64,000 bases of DNA from Deltaproteobacteria bacterium. Lineage in GTDB: Bacteria; DRYD01. Made by a program: the position numbers and the translations under genes. Below the pieces are notes generated by a model. The model searched no databases and was not told where the DNA came from. It saw only the letters and a program-made list of their open reading frames with translations. Of this stretch, positions 43,233 to 51,345 are shown piece after piece (positions within the stretch are counted from its first letter, which is position 1; each line of letters begins with the position of its first letter). Where the stretch lies: contig JAPYWL010000001.1 in NCBI GenBank assembly GCA_028276365.1, positions 1 through 64,000 on the forward strand, read 5' to 3'.

Positions 43233-45230
43233 ATGTTTAGATTTTGTTATTATTTTAAATCTAAAAAAAATCTTACAAAGTTAAACAATATAATAAAGTA
43301 TTTAAAAAATGAGTTGAAAATTGATTATATTGATATTGTTAATTTAAAAAAAATTATAAAAAATATGAAGCTGGATAATTCTAAGTTTTTTGTTTTTTTT
43401 ATTGATGATTTAGATGATGATTTACTTTATTATCTAAAAAGCTTAGGTAATATTATTAGTGCTATATTTTTTGTTATTTCAAGAGATTCTTCTTTAGATT
43501 TAATTCAAAATTTATATACTAAACTCTACACTTCTTTTGATATTAACAAACAAAATATATTAGTGGATATTATAAATTTTGATAATTTGAATAAAAATGA
43601 ATTTTATTTTAAATTAAAAATGGTTCTAATTAATTTAGTTAGTTTATTTTTTAATTCTCAATTAGAAATAATGAAGGATCAGGATGTTTATTTAATAATA
43701 AAAAATTTTATAAATAATTTAGCTAAGTGTAGCTTGGTAAAAAAAACTTTTATTTATTCTGTTAATCCTTTTAATAGAGTTTCTAATTTATATTTTAATG
43801 AAGATTTAGAGTTATCTAAAAAAAATGAAAGGCAAAATATTATAAATATTTTAAAAAATTATTATATTACTTTAAGGAATTCTAAAAATAATTTTTTATT
43901 TGATAAAAAAGAAAATAGGGTTTTATTTTTATCAAGGATATTTAAAAAAAAAGTAGAATCCGTTTTAATATTAATGTTAGAATTAGATAAGGATGATAAA
44001 TCTTTAAATATTTTTTTAGAAGCTATTGAAAATAATAATAATTTAAGAAATATAGTTGATTTTATAAATGAGAGGTTGTTATTTAAATATGATTTAGAGC
44101 ATTATTCACAGGAAATAAAGACTATATATAATGTTAGTTTATCATTTACTAATTTACATACTGAGGATGAGTTAATGAAATTGATAGTAAAGAAAGCTAA
44201 AAATATATTTAAAGCAGATGTTAGTAGTATTATGCTTTTAAATGAAAATAATGAATTATATATTTATTATTCAGAAGGGTTAAAACCTGAAGTAATAAAG
44301 AATACTAGGCAGAAATTAGGGCAAGGTATTGCTGGAATTGTTGCATTAACAGGGCAATCTTTAATTATCAATGATATAAATACTTATTATACTGATATGG
44401 ATTATGAAAAGGAATTTAGGAGTTCTATTGTAGTTCCTTTGAAGGTTAAAGATAATAAAGTTATTGGGGTTTTAAGTATATCTAAGTATAGTCAGTATCC
44501 TTTTAGTGAATCGGATATGCTCACTTTGTATAATTTAGCTACTATTGCTGCTGCTACTATTGAGAAAGCTAAACTGTATTCTGAAGTACAAAATTACGCT
44601 CAAAAATTAGAAGAAACTTATTTAAGTACTGTAGAATCATTAGCTAAAGCTTTTGAGGCTAAGGATAGGTATAATAAAGGACATATGGAAAGAGTATTAG
44701 AATATGGTTTAGCTATTGCTTCTGAATTAGATCCTAATTTATTAAACGATGATGTACTAAAATTATCCTTATTATTTCATGATATTGGAAAAATAGAGGT
44801 ACCTGATTATATTTTAAATAAACCAGCTAAATTAACTCCAGAAGAATATGAAATAATAAAAAGGCATCCGGTAGCTGGAGAGGAGATATTAAAACCTGTA
44901 AAATTCCTACAAGAGGTAGCTAAAGTTATTAGACAACATCAAGAAAGGTGGGATGGTAAAGGTTATCCTGATGGTTTAAAAGGAGAAGAAATACATTTGT
45001 ATGCGAGGATAGTGGCAGTTGCTGATGCCTTTGATGCTATGACTAGTGATAGGAGCTATAGAAAAGCTATGAAAATAGAAGAGGCCGTAGAAGAAATTCT
45101 ACGAAATAGTGGGACTCAGTTTGATCCTAAAGTGGTTGAAGCTTTTTATAGAGCTTATGAAAACGGATTAATAGTAGTTGAAAATACCTCAGAAAATATT
45201 GAAAATAATCAAAAAACTGAAAAAATTTAG
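43233..45230 (+). CDS. GAF and HD-GYP domain protein, probable cyclic-di-GMP phosphodiesterase
   Basis: 665 residues, soluble. The first 290 are a divergent region with short beta strands (YIDIVNLKKI, FFVFFIDDLDDDL) that could be a degenerate sensor. A GAF domain follows (about 305-450: AKNIFKADVSSIMLLNENN, GIAGIVALTGQ, RSSIVVPLKVKDNKVIGVLSISK). A coiled linker leads into HD-GYP (about 475-640): KGHMERVLEYG, LLFHDIGKIEVPDYIL, RHPVAGEEIL, RQHQERWDGKGYPDGLKGEEI, and AVADAFDAMTSDRSYR. The metal ligands and GYP motif are intact, so cyclic-di-GMP hydrolysis is likely. No diguanylate cyclase is in the window. It starts 5 bases after ftsE with no Shine-Dalgarno. Confidence 0.92.
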   Translation: MFRFCYYFKSKKNLTKLNNIIKYLKNELKIDYIDIVNLKKIIKNMKLDNSKFFVFFIDDLDDDLLYYLKSLGNIISAIFFVISRDSSLDLIQNLYTKLYTSFDINKQNILVDIINFDNLNKNEFYFKLKMVLINLVSLFFNSQLEIMKDQDVYLIIKNFINNLAKCSLVKKTFIYSVNPFNRVSNLYFNEDLELSKKNERQNIINILKNYYITLRNSKNNFLFDKKENRVLFLSRIFKKKVESVLILMLELDKDDKSLNIFLEAIENNNNLRNIVDFINERLLFKYDLEHYSQEIKTIYNVSLSFTNLHTEDELMKLIVKKAKNIFKADVSSIMLLNENNELYIYYSEGLKPEVIKNTRQKLGQGIAGIVALTGQSLIINDINTYYTDMDYEKEFRSSIVVPLKVKDNKVIGVLSISKYSQYPFSESDMLTLYNLATIAAATIEKAKLYSEVQNYAQKLEETYLSTVESLAKAFEAKDRYNKGHMERVLEYGLAIASELDPNLLNDDVLKLSLLFHDIGKIEVPDYILNKPAKLTPEEYEIIKRHPVAGEEILKPVKFLQEVAKVIRQHQERWDGKGYPDGLKGEEIHLYARIVAVADAFDAMTSDRSYRKAMKIEEAVEEILRNSGTQFDPKVVEAFYRAYENGLIVVENTSENIENNQKTEKI

Positions 45231-45238
45231 TATTTATT

Positions 45239-46180
45239 ATGGAAATTACTTTTGCGTTTCCCCAAATTTTTTTATTAGGCTTTATTCTAATTCCCGCTGT
45301 TATTATTTTTTTAATTGTATATTATTATAACAGAAAAAAAAGTGTTATATTGTTTTCAGAATATAGGACTTTAGAAAAAATAGCTGTAAGTAAAATATCT
45401 TTTAAAAGATTTTTTATAGTATTTTTGGATTTATTAGCAATGTTTATATTATTTTTAGCATTAGGTAGGCCACAAGCACCTGTGACTTTACCTGCTAGTG
45501 GTTATGCTGTAGGTATTATTGTAGATATTTCTGGTAGTATGATGGCTACTGATTTCTGGCCTAGTAGAATTTCTGTTGCTAAAGATGCTGCAAAAATATT
45601 AATCAATAATTTAAAAGGTAATTTTGAGGCGTGTTTAGTTACTTTTAATAACAATGTTTTTGTTAATCAGGCATTAACTAATTCAAAAGAAGATTTATTA
45701 TTAGCTTTATCATTAGTTAACGCTAATTATGGAGGTACTGCTATAGGGGATGCTATTATTACTACTTTAGCTATCTTAGAGAATTCTTCTATGCCTCATA
45801 AAGTTATTGTTTTATTAACAGATGGAGAAAACAATGCTGGTATTGATCCCATTATTGCTGCTAAAAAAGCTAAAGATAAGAAAATTCCCATTTATACTAT
45901 CGGTTTAGGTACTTCTACAGGTGCTTATATTCCAGGAATACCTTATCCTGTTAGAATAGATGAAGCTACTTTAAAAGAAATTGCTAAATTAACTGGTGGA
46001 GAATATTATTATGGTAATAATGTAGAAAACTTAAAGAAAGCTTATAAAATTGTATCTGAGAAGGTAGGAAAAATAAAAAAGAACCAGGATATCTCTTCTG
46101 TATTTGCTGGTATAGCTTTTTTTATATTATTAGTAAAATTGATTTTAAATTCACTTTTAATTAGAACTATAGAAGTTTAA
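45239..46180 (+). CDS. BatA-like membrane protein with a von Willebrand A domain
   Basis: 313 residues. Two N-terminal membrane helices (about 8-27 and 58-76) precede a VWA domain, and a helix near 280-300 ends the protein, the usual BatA layout. The metal site is complete: VDISGSMMATDF (DxSxS), the Thr in YGGTAIGDAI, and LLTDGENNAGID. BatA-type proteins are found with MoxR ATPases and BatB, in roles not fully known. No moxR or batB gene is adjacent here, which is unusual. It lies 8 bases after the HD-GYP gene and 21 before the BKACE gene, with no Shine-Dalgarno. Confidence 0.88.
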   Translation: MEITFAFPQIFLLGFILIPAVIIFLIVYYYNRKKSVILFSEYRTLEKIAVSKISFKRFFIVFLDLLAMFILFLALGRPQAPVTLPASGYAVGIIVDISGSMMATDFWPSRISVAKDAAKILINNLKGNFEACLVTFNNNVFVNQALTNSKEDLLLALSLVNANYGGTAIGDAIITTLAILENSSMPHKVIVLLTDGENNAGIDPIIAAKKAKDKKIPIYTIGLGTSTGAYIPGIPYPVRIDEATLKEIAKLTGGEYYYGNNVENLKKAYKIVSEKVGKIKKNQDISSVFAGIAFFILLVKLILNSLLIRTIEV

Positions 46181-46201
46181 TAGAATGGAGGGATGGTAAA
46201 A

Positions 46202-47044
46202 TTGGAACCTTTAATAATAACGGTGGCTTTAACGGGAGCTGAGGTAAAAGTAAGTGATAATCCTTATCTTCCTGTTACCCCTGAGCAGATTGCTAAAGAT
46301 GCTATAGAGTGTTATTATGCAGGTGCTAGAATTGCTCATATTCATGTAAGAGATAATGAAGGTAATCCTTCAGCTGATATTAATTTATTTAAAAAGGTAA
46401 AAGATTTAATAAATAAAGAGGTTCCTATGTTAGTTCAATTTACTACAGGTGGGGCTATTGGGATGACGGAAGATGAAAGAGCTAAAGTATTAGAATTGTT
46501 ACCTGATATGGCTACTTTAAATATGGGATCTATTAATTTTGGGAATGAAGTGTTTATAAATTCTCTTAATTTTATTGAGAAATTAGCATTAAAAATGAAG
46601 GAATTAAATATAAAACCTGAGATTGAAATTTATGATTTTGGTATGTTAGAAACCTTAGTTTATTATGTAAAGAGGGGGTATATTGAAGAGCCTGTTTGGG
46701 TTGATTTTGTGTTGGGTATAAAAGGAGGTGCTCCTGCTGAAGCTAATATATTAATTAATATGATTGATTATCTAAAATTAAAGGGAATAAAATTTTACTG
46801 GTCAGTTGCTTCGGTAGGTAAAAACCAATTACCTATGAATATTTTAGCTATTGTACTTGGTGGTAATGTAAGAACAGGATTAGAAGATAATATTTATTAT
46901 CACAAAGGTATCTTTGCTACTAATTTATCTCTTACTCAAAGGATAGTTAGAATAGCTAATGAAGTTAATAGACCTATTGCTGATATTGATTACGTTATTA
47001 ATACTTTGAATATAAAATCTAGATTAAAAAATAATTTACCTTAA
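46202..47044 (+). CDS. Beta-keto acid cleavage enzyme (BKACE family, Kce-like)
   Basis: Members condense a beta-keto acid with acetyl-CoA; the first known one cleaves 3-keto-5-aminohexanoate in lysine fermentation. PLIITVALTGAEV opens the barrel. Zinc ligands fit IAHIHVRDNEG (His-x-His) and RTGLEDNIYYHKG (Glu). VQFTTGGAIGM and NMGSINFGNEVF bind substrate and acyl groups. About 280 residues, normal. The ATG at 46193 is in frame, but the Shine-Dalgarno GGAGGG abuts it; a TTG at 46202 has normal spacing and gives MEPLIITVALTG, like family starts. No other lysine-fermentation gene is near, so the real substrate is open. Confidence 0.85.
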   Translation: MEPLIITVALTGAEVKVSDNPYLPVTPEQIAKDAIECYYAGARIAHIHVRDNEGNPSADINLFKKVKDLINKEVPMLVQFTTGGAIGMTEDERAKVLELLPDMATLNMGSINFGNEVFINSLNFIEKLALKMKELNIKPEIEIYDFGMLETLVYYVKRGYIEEPVWVDFVLGIKGGAPAEANILINMIDYLKLKGIKFYWSVASVGKNQLPMNILAIVLGGNVRTGLEDNIYYHKGIFATNLSLTQRIVRIANEVNRPIADIDYVINTLNIKSRLKNNLP

Positions 47045-47091
47045 ATTAAAGAGTCTTTATTAGAATTATCTAAAAAAGGAGGATGGTTTTA

Positions 47092-47634
47092 ATGAGTAGT
47101 GAATTTAAAGAAAATGTTAAACAAAAAATTATTGAAAAATTAAAGAAATTATCTCAGGAAGAACAAGATAAGCGTGAAAAAATTCAGGAAACTAAATTAG
47201 AAGGTGGCGATAGTATTGATAATCAAGATTATCAATTTAATTTGGAATCTTTATTAAGAATTCAACAGCAAAAAATGGAATTAAAAGAAAGATTAGAACA
47301 ATTGGAACAATTGGAACAAAATCAAATTAGTACCAAATCCAAAACTAAGCAAAAAGAAGAAATTATATCTTTATTAGGTAAAAAATTTAAACTTGAGGTT
47401 AATTATAATAATAAAAGTGAAATAATTCAAGTTGAAATAGTATCATTATATGAAGAAATTGAGATAGATGAAAATAATAATATATATAAAATAACTACTG
47501 ATTCTCCGTTAGCTAAAGCTATTAGAAAGTATCTCAATGAGGTTAAAGATATATCTAAATTAAAAAATTTAGAATTTACTTTAAATATAAAGGAAAATTT
47601 AATTAAATACAGAATATTAGAAAATTTGAATTAA
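47092..47634 (+). CDS. Divergent GreA-like transcript cleavage factor
   Basis: About 180 residues. An N-terminal charged coiled coil is broken by EGGDSIDNQDYQFNLE, matching the tip of GreA (GDLxENAEYxxAkE) with the acidic pair kept as Asp and Asp. The helix ELKERLEQLEQLEQNQI follows. The C-terminal part fits the Gre FKBP-like domain: LLGKKFKLEVNY, IQVEIVSLYEE, ITTDSPLAKAIRKYL and IKYRILENL (compare ISv-SPLg-AL and YeIl). Gre factors stimulate RNA cleavage in backtracked RNA polymerase. Identity to canonical GreA is low, so a different secondary-channel role is possible. The ATG at 47083 is too close to AAGGAGG; the one at 47092 is used. Confidence 0.65.
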   Translation: MSSEFKENVKQKIIEKLKKLSQEEQDKREKIQETKLEGGDSIDNQDYQFNLESLLRIQQQKMELKERLEQLEQLEQNQISTKSKTKQKEEIISLLGKKFKLEVNYNNKSEIIQVEIVSLYEEIEIDENNNIYKITTDSPLAKAIRKYLNEVKDISKLKNLEFTLNIKENLIKYRILENLN

Positions 47635-47656
47635 ATTAGAAGGGGTGTTTATTTAT

Positions 47657-47866
47657 ATGAGGACTATAGAAAAATTAGAAGAAATAGCTCATGAAGTTAT
47701 GGAGATGCTTAGCGGTTATAAATTAGATGATGAAGAAGCTTTTTATATAATTGGTTATATTGAAAGAAGTTTATATATTCAATTACTTGAAAAAACTTTA
47801 GAAGAGTATGGACTTATTGAAACTGAAGAAGATCTAGAAGATAATAATGATGAAAATATAAAGTAG
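47657..47866 (+). CDS. Small acidic helical protein
   Basis: About 69 residues, not recognised. It is almost entirely helical by composition (TIEKLEEIAHEVMEMLSGYK; EEAFYIIGYIERSLYIQLLE) with a very acidic tail (ETEEDLEDNNDE). No membrane helix or cysteine. The Shine-Dalgarno AAGGGGTG fits the ATG at 47657; an in-frame GTG at 47645 lies inside the Shine-Dalgarno and is not used. It follows the GreA-like gene by 22 bases, so the two are probably co-transcribed, and a link to transcription is possible but unproven. Confidence 0.6.
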   Translation: MRTIEKLEEIAHEVMEMLSGYKLDDEEAFYIIGYIERSLYIQLLEKTLEEYGLIETEEDLEDNNDENIK

Positions 47867-48010
47867 TTTTTTTTATTTTGTTAATTTTTTTTATTTTGTT
47901 AAATTTAGGATTGAAATATCTAGTCTTTTAATTATTATTTGTTAGTGATTAAATTTATTTAAGAAAAATTTCTAAACAAAATTTATAAATAAAATTTATA
48001 AATAAAATTT
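47867..48010 (+). repeat. Two short tandem repeats in an intergenic spacer
   Basis: An 18-base unit (TTTTTTTTATTTTGTTAA) is repeated exactly twice at 47867-47902. Further on, a 13-base unit (AAAATTTATAAAT) is repeated two and a half times at 47978-48010, ending just before the Shine-Dalgarno of the next gene. Both are A/T-rich and may reflect replication slippage. Confidence 0.85.
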
Positions 48011-48023
48011 GGGAGAGATAGTT

Positions 48024-49289
48024 ATGAAAGGAGTGGCAATTAATTTCTTAAGTAACCTAAAAATGAGAATATTGCTTTTATTAATCTTTTTTTTATTTAT
48101 TTTTATTTTTTTATCTTCCTTTAAGTATTATGTTATAAATGTGTTTAATGAGAAAGAGTTAATTTCTCAAAAAATTTTATTTTCTAATAATACTTATAAA
48201 GTTATTAAAAATATCTTTGAAAGTTATAATACTAATGAATATGAAAATTCGATAAATATTCAAAAAAAAGTTATTATTATTGATTTATATAAAAAGTCTT
48301 ATAAAGAGGTTGTTATTGATAATAAATATAAATATATACTTCCTTTAAATTTTAGTACTACTAAGTATCAGTTACTTTCTTATATTGATGATATCATATC
48401 TAAGGATTTTTATAATAATAATAAAAAGGTAAAATATAAGATTCATAAATTTAATTTTGTAAAAGATAAAGTTATTTATGTTTATTTACTTAATTCTATT
48501 GATTTTAATTTTGGTGATAAAAAAATTACTATTTATTATTACAAAGATCAACAAAATTATAAATCTAAAATATACTCTAATTTAAGAAGCTATATCTATG
48601 AAAATTTTTATACACTAATTAATAATAAAAATATTAAACTTGAAAAAATTACTGATATTGATATATTAAACAGAAATGAATATCAATTAGTTTCATTGGA
48701 AAATAATAGCGAGGACAATTATAATTTAAATATAAAAGATTATCAATTAAATTTTAAGGCTCAAATAAGTTATAAAAAAAATATTCAATACAATGTAATT
48801 TATAAATATACTGATAAACTACCATTAGGAACTCAAAAGGTATTAATTAATGGTCAAAATGGTATTTGTATTGTTAAAGAATTAAGGAATTATAGATCTT
48901 GTGATGAATATGGAATTATTTATCAAAGTGAGATTATTTTAAGAAAACCTGTAAATAAAATAGTTTTAGTAGGTATAAAAGAATTAAACTTAAAAGAGGA
49001 TATGATTTTGAAAGTTTTAGAGATGGAAGCAAGTGGTTATACAGGTGGGGTTGGTAATGTTGGGTATTTTACATCTACGGCTCATAGAGTTAGAAAGGGG
49101 GTAGTGGCTGTTGATCCTAATGTCATAAAATTAGGTACAAAATTATATGTTAAAGGTTATGGACATGCTCAAGCTTTGGATGTAGGATCTGCTATTAAAG
49201 GTAATAAAATAGATCTTTATTTTGAAACTTATCAAGAAGCTATTAAGTGGGGACGAAGAAAAGTTAAAGTTTTTATTCTTAAAGATTAA
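48024..49289 (+). CDS. Membrane-anchored protein with G5 and 3D domains
   Basis: About 421 residues. An N-terminal membrane helix (about 15-40 from this start) is followed by a long Asn/Tyr/Lys-rich segment. A G5 domain comes next (about 255-320: YKYTDKLPLGTQKVLINGQNG). The C-terminal 3D domain reads GVVAVDPNVIKLGTKLYVKGYG, QALDVGSAIKGNKIDLYFE, and WGRRKVKVFIL; its three conserved Asp residues (VDP, LDVG, KIDLYF) are present. The combination resembles YabE/resuscitation-type wall-active proteins, suggesting peptidoglycan cleavage. The usual TAY at the start of the 3D domain is altered. A TTG at 48009 overlaps the Shine-Dalgarno GGGAGAG; the ATG at 48024 is used. Confidence 0.87.
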   Translation: MKGVAINFLSNLKMRILLLLIFFLFIFIFLSSFKYYVINVFNEKELISQKILFSNNTYKVIKNIFESYNTNEYENSINIQKKVIIIDLYKKSYKEVVIDNKYKYILPLNFSTTKYQLLSYIDDIISKDFYNNNKKVKYKIHKFNFVKDKVIYVYLLNSIDFNFGDKKITIYYYKDQQNYKSKIYSNLRSYIYENFYTLINNKNIKLEKITDIDILNRNEYQLVSLENNSEDNYNLNIKDYQLNFKAQISYKKNIQYNVIYKYTDKLPLGTQKVLINGQNGICIVKELRNYRSCDEYGIIYQSEIILRKPVNKIVLVGIKELNLKEDMILKVLEMEASGYTGGVGNVGYFTSTAHRVRKGVVAVDPNVIKLGTKLYVKGYGHAQALDVGSAIKGNKIDLYFETYQEAIKWGRRKVKVFILKD

Positions 49290-49325
49290 AAAAAACTAAA
49301 CAGTATATAGGAAGGAGGTTTATAA

Positions 49326-49772
49326 ATGGAAAGAACATTAATTATACTTAAACCTGATGCTATTCAAAGGAAATTAATTGGAAAGATTATAAGCCGTTTA
49401 GAAGATAAGGGTTTTAAAATTGTTGGTTTAAAAATGATTAAAATTAATGAAGATTTAGCTAAAAAACATTATGAAGCTCATGTAAATAAACCATTTTTCC
49501 CTTCTTTATTGAATTTTATTACCTCTACTCCAGTTATTGTTATGGTTTTAGAAGGTGTAGATGTAGTTAATCAGGTTAGAAAATTAGTAGGTGCTACTGA
49601 TTGTAAAAAAGCTGAAGTCGGGACTATTAGATTTGATTTTGGTTTATCTATTCAAAATAATTTAATTCATGCTAGTGAAACTATTCAGGATGCTAATAGG
49701 GAAATATCCATCTTTTTTAATCAAAATGAATTATTTGATTATAAATTATTACTTGATGAAATAATATATTAG
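49326..49772 (+). CDS. ndk: Nucleoside diphosphate kinase
   Basis: Balances nucleoside triphosphates by phosphate transfer through a histidine. ERTLIILKPDAIQRKLIGKII opens the protein, with the Lys of LKPDA. HYEAHVNKPFFPSLLNFITS, MVLEGVDVVNQVRKLVGATD, GTIRFDFG, and NLIHASETIQDANREI with the catalytic His follow. Members usually read NxvHGSDS; here HASET is a conservative variant. Length 148 is normal. A strong Shine-Dalgarno (AAGGAGGTTT) precedes the ATG. Confidence 0.97.
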   Translation: MERTLIILKPDAIQRKLIGKIISRLEDKGFKIVGLKMIKINEDLAKKHYEAHVNKPFFPSLLNFITSTPVIVMVLEGVDVVNQVRKLVGATDCKKAEVGTIRFDFGLSIQNNLIHASETIQDANREISIFFNQNELFDYKLLLDEIIY

Positions 49773-49824
49773 ATTTTTTATCTTTTATTTTTTATTAATT
49801 TTTTTAGTTTTTTTACCTAAAAGA

Positions 49825-51162
49825 ATGAAGTTATTAATAATAACTTATTTTTTTCCTCCTTTAAATTCTATTGCTTCTTTAAGATTATATTCTTTTGCTA
49901 AATATTTAACTGAATTTGGTTTGGATGTAACTGTTTTTACTGCTCCTAAAAAAGTTAATAATATGGATTATTCTAGTAATTTTTTTGTTAATAATGGTTA
50001 TAAATTGATTGAATTACCTATTCCTAAAGTTTTTAAGATTATATCTATAAATAAGTTAGTTAATAAATTTGCGGTAATAACTGGAGCTTATTATAAAAAT
50101 AGGTTTCCAGATGATAGTGATAGGTGGTTAAAACCAGCTTTTAATTACTTAAAAAATTTTTATTTTGATATAGTTATAAGTAGTTATGGACCTTATGTAT
50201 GTCATAATATTGCTTTATTATTAAAAAAAAAATTTAATGTAAGGTATTGGATAGCTGATTTTAGAGATCTTTTTACTGATAGCCCTATTTATACGGGGAT
50301 TCCTATTTTTTATCCTATTGAGAAAAAAATGGAACAAGAGTTTTTTAATAATTCAGACTTAATTACTGTTGTATCTCAAGCTATGAAAAAAGTTTTATCT
50401 AATAAAACTAATAATCCTATAGAGGTTATATATAATGGTTTTTTTGAAGAAAATTTTTCTTTTATTAATGTTAATGATTTTTCTTTTAATTCTATAAAAA
50501 ATAGTTCTATTATTAATATATTTCATAATAAGAATATTTTTAAGATTGTATATACTGGTACTTTTTATAAATCTCAAAAAATTACAAATTTACTTTTAGC
50601 TATTAATCAATTAAAAAATGAAGGAATAATAAATGCTAATAATTTCAGATTAATTATAGCTGGTAGTTATGATATAATCAGTGAGATTAAAAAATATAAT
50701 TTAGGTGATATTTATATTTATTTGGGGTTAGTTAGTTTTAGTGATAGCTTAAAGATACAATATTTAAGTGATATATTATTACTTCCTTTAGAAGAAATTG
50801 ATATTTCAAAATATAACAATACAAAAAACATTAATAAATACAAAGGGATATTAACTGGGAAACTTTTTGAATATTTGGGGTTGAATTTATATAAATTAAC
50901 TCCTATATGGGTTATAAATAAAACTATTGATAGTGAGAAAATAGAGATACTAAATAAAAGCGGAGTAGCTACTATATTTTTTGATGATATTAATAAATTA
51001 AAATCCTATTTAGTTAAGGCTATTAAAAGTAAGGAAGAATTTTTAAGAGAATACAATGTAAATACAGAATTCATAAAGCAATTTAATAGGAAAGATCAAG
51101 CTAAGAAACTTTATAATATAATCCTTGATTTAGTAAAAAACATTTACTTTAATATAATATAA
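49825..51162 (+). CDS. GT4-like glycosyltransferase
   Basis: 445 residues, GT-B fold. The N-terminal acceptor domain starts LLIITYFFPPLNSIASLRLYSFAKYLTEFG, the common opening of polysaccharide GT4 enzymes (key parts YFFPP, RLYSFAKYL). FRDLFTDSP and NNSDLITVVSQAMKKVL, with the VIYNGFFEENF-like segment (IEVIYNGFFEE), mark the hinge. IVYTGTFYKSQKI starts the donor domain, and GKLFEYLGLN corresponds to the GKxFEY motif. The classic E-x7-E is not obvious. It probably builds surface glycan, consistent with a WecA/TagO-type transferase 1.8 kb away on the other strand. It is the last gene of the + strand run. Confidence 0.8.
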   Translation: MKLLIITYFFPPLNSIASLRLYSFAKYLTEFGLDVTVFTAPKKVNNMDYSSNFFVNNGYKLIELPIPKVFKIISINKLVNKFAVITGAYYKNRFPDDSDRWLKPAFNYLKNFYFDIVISSYGPYVCHNIALLLKKKFNVRYWIADFRDLFTDSPIYTGIPIFYPIEKKMEQEFFNNSDLITVVSQAMKKVLSNKTNNPIEVIYNGFFEENFSFINVNDFSFNSIKNSSIINIFHNKNIFKIVYTGTFYKSQKITNLLLAINQLKNEGIINANNFRLIIAGSYDIISEIKKYNLGDIYIYLGLVSFSDSLKIQYLSDILLLPLEEIDISKYNNTKNINKYKGILTGKLFEYLGLNLYKLTPIWVINKTIDSEKIEILNKSGVATIFFDDINKLKSYLVKAIKSKEEFLREYNVNTEFIKQFNRKDQAKKLYNIILDLVKNIYFNII

Positions 51163-51345
51163 TTGATAGTGGGTAATAAATGATTTAAGTATGACGGATG
51201 ATAAGAGTAAGTAATTAGAAGAGTAAGTTTATAATCTAGAAAGAGTATAGTAGAGTATTTAAGCAGTGCTGTTGGTTTAGAGAATTTTTAGGTTAGAAGG
51301 ACAAAATCCATAATAAAACATATAAATGCGTAAGTTCTATTATAA

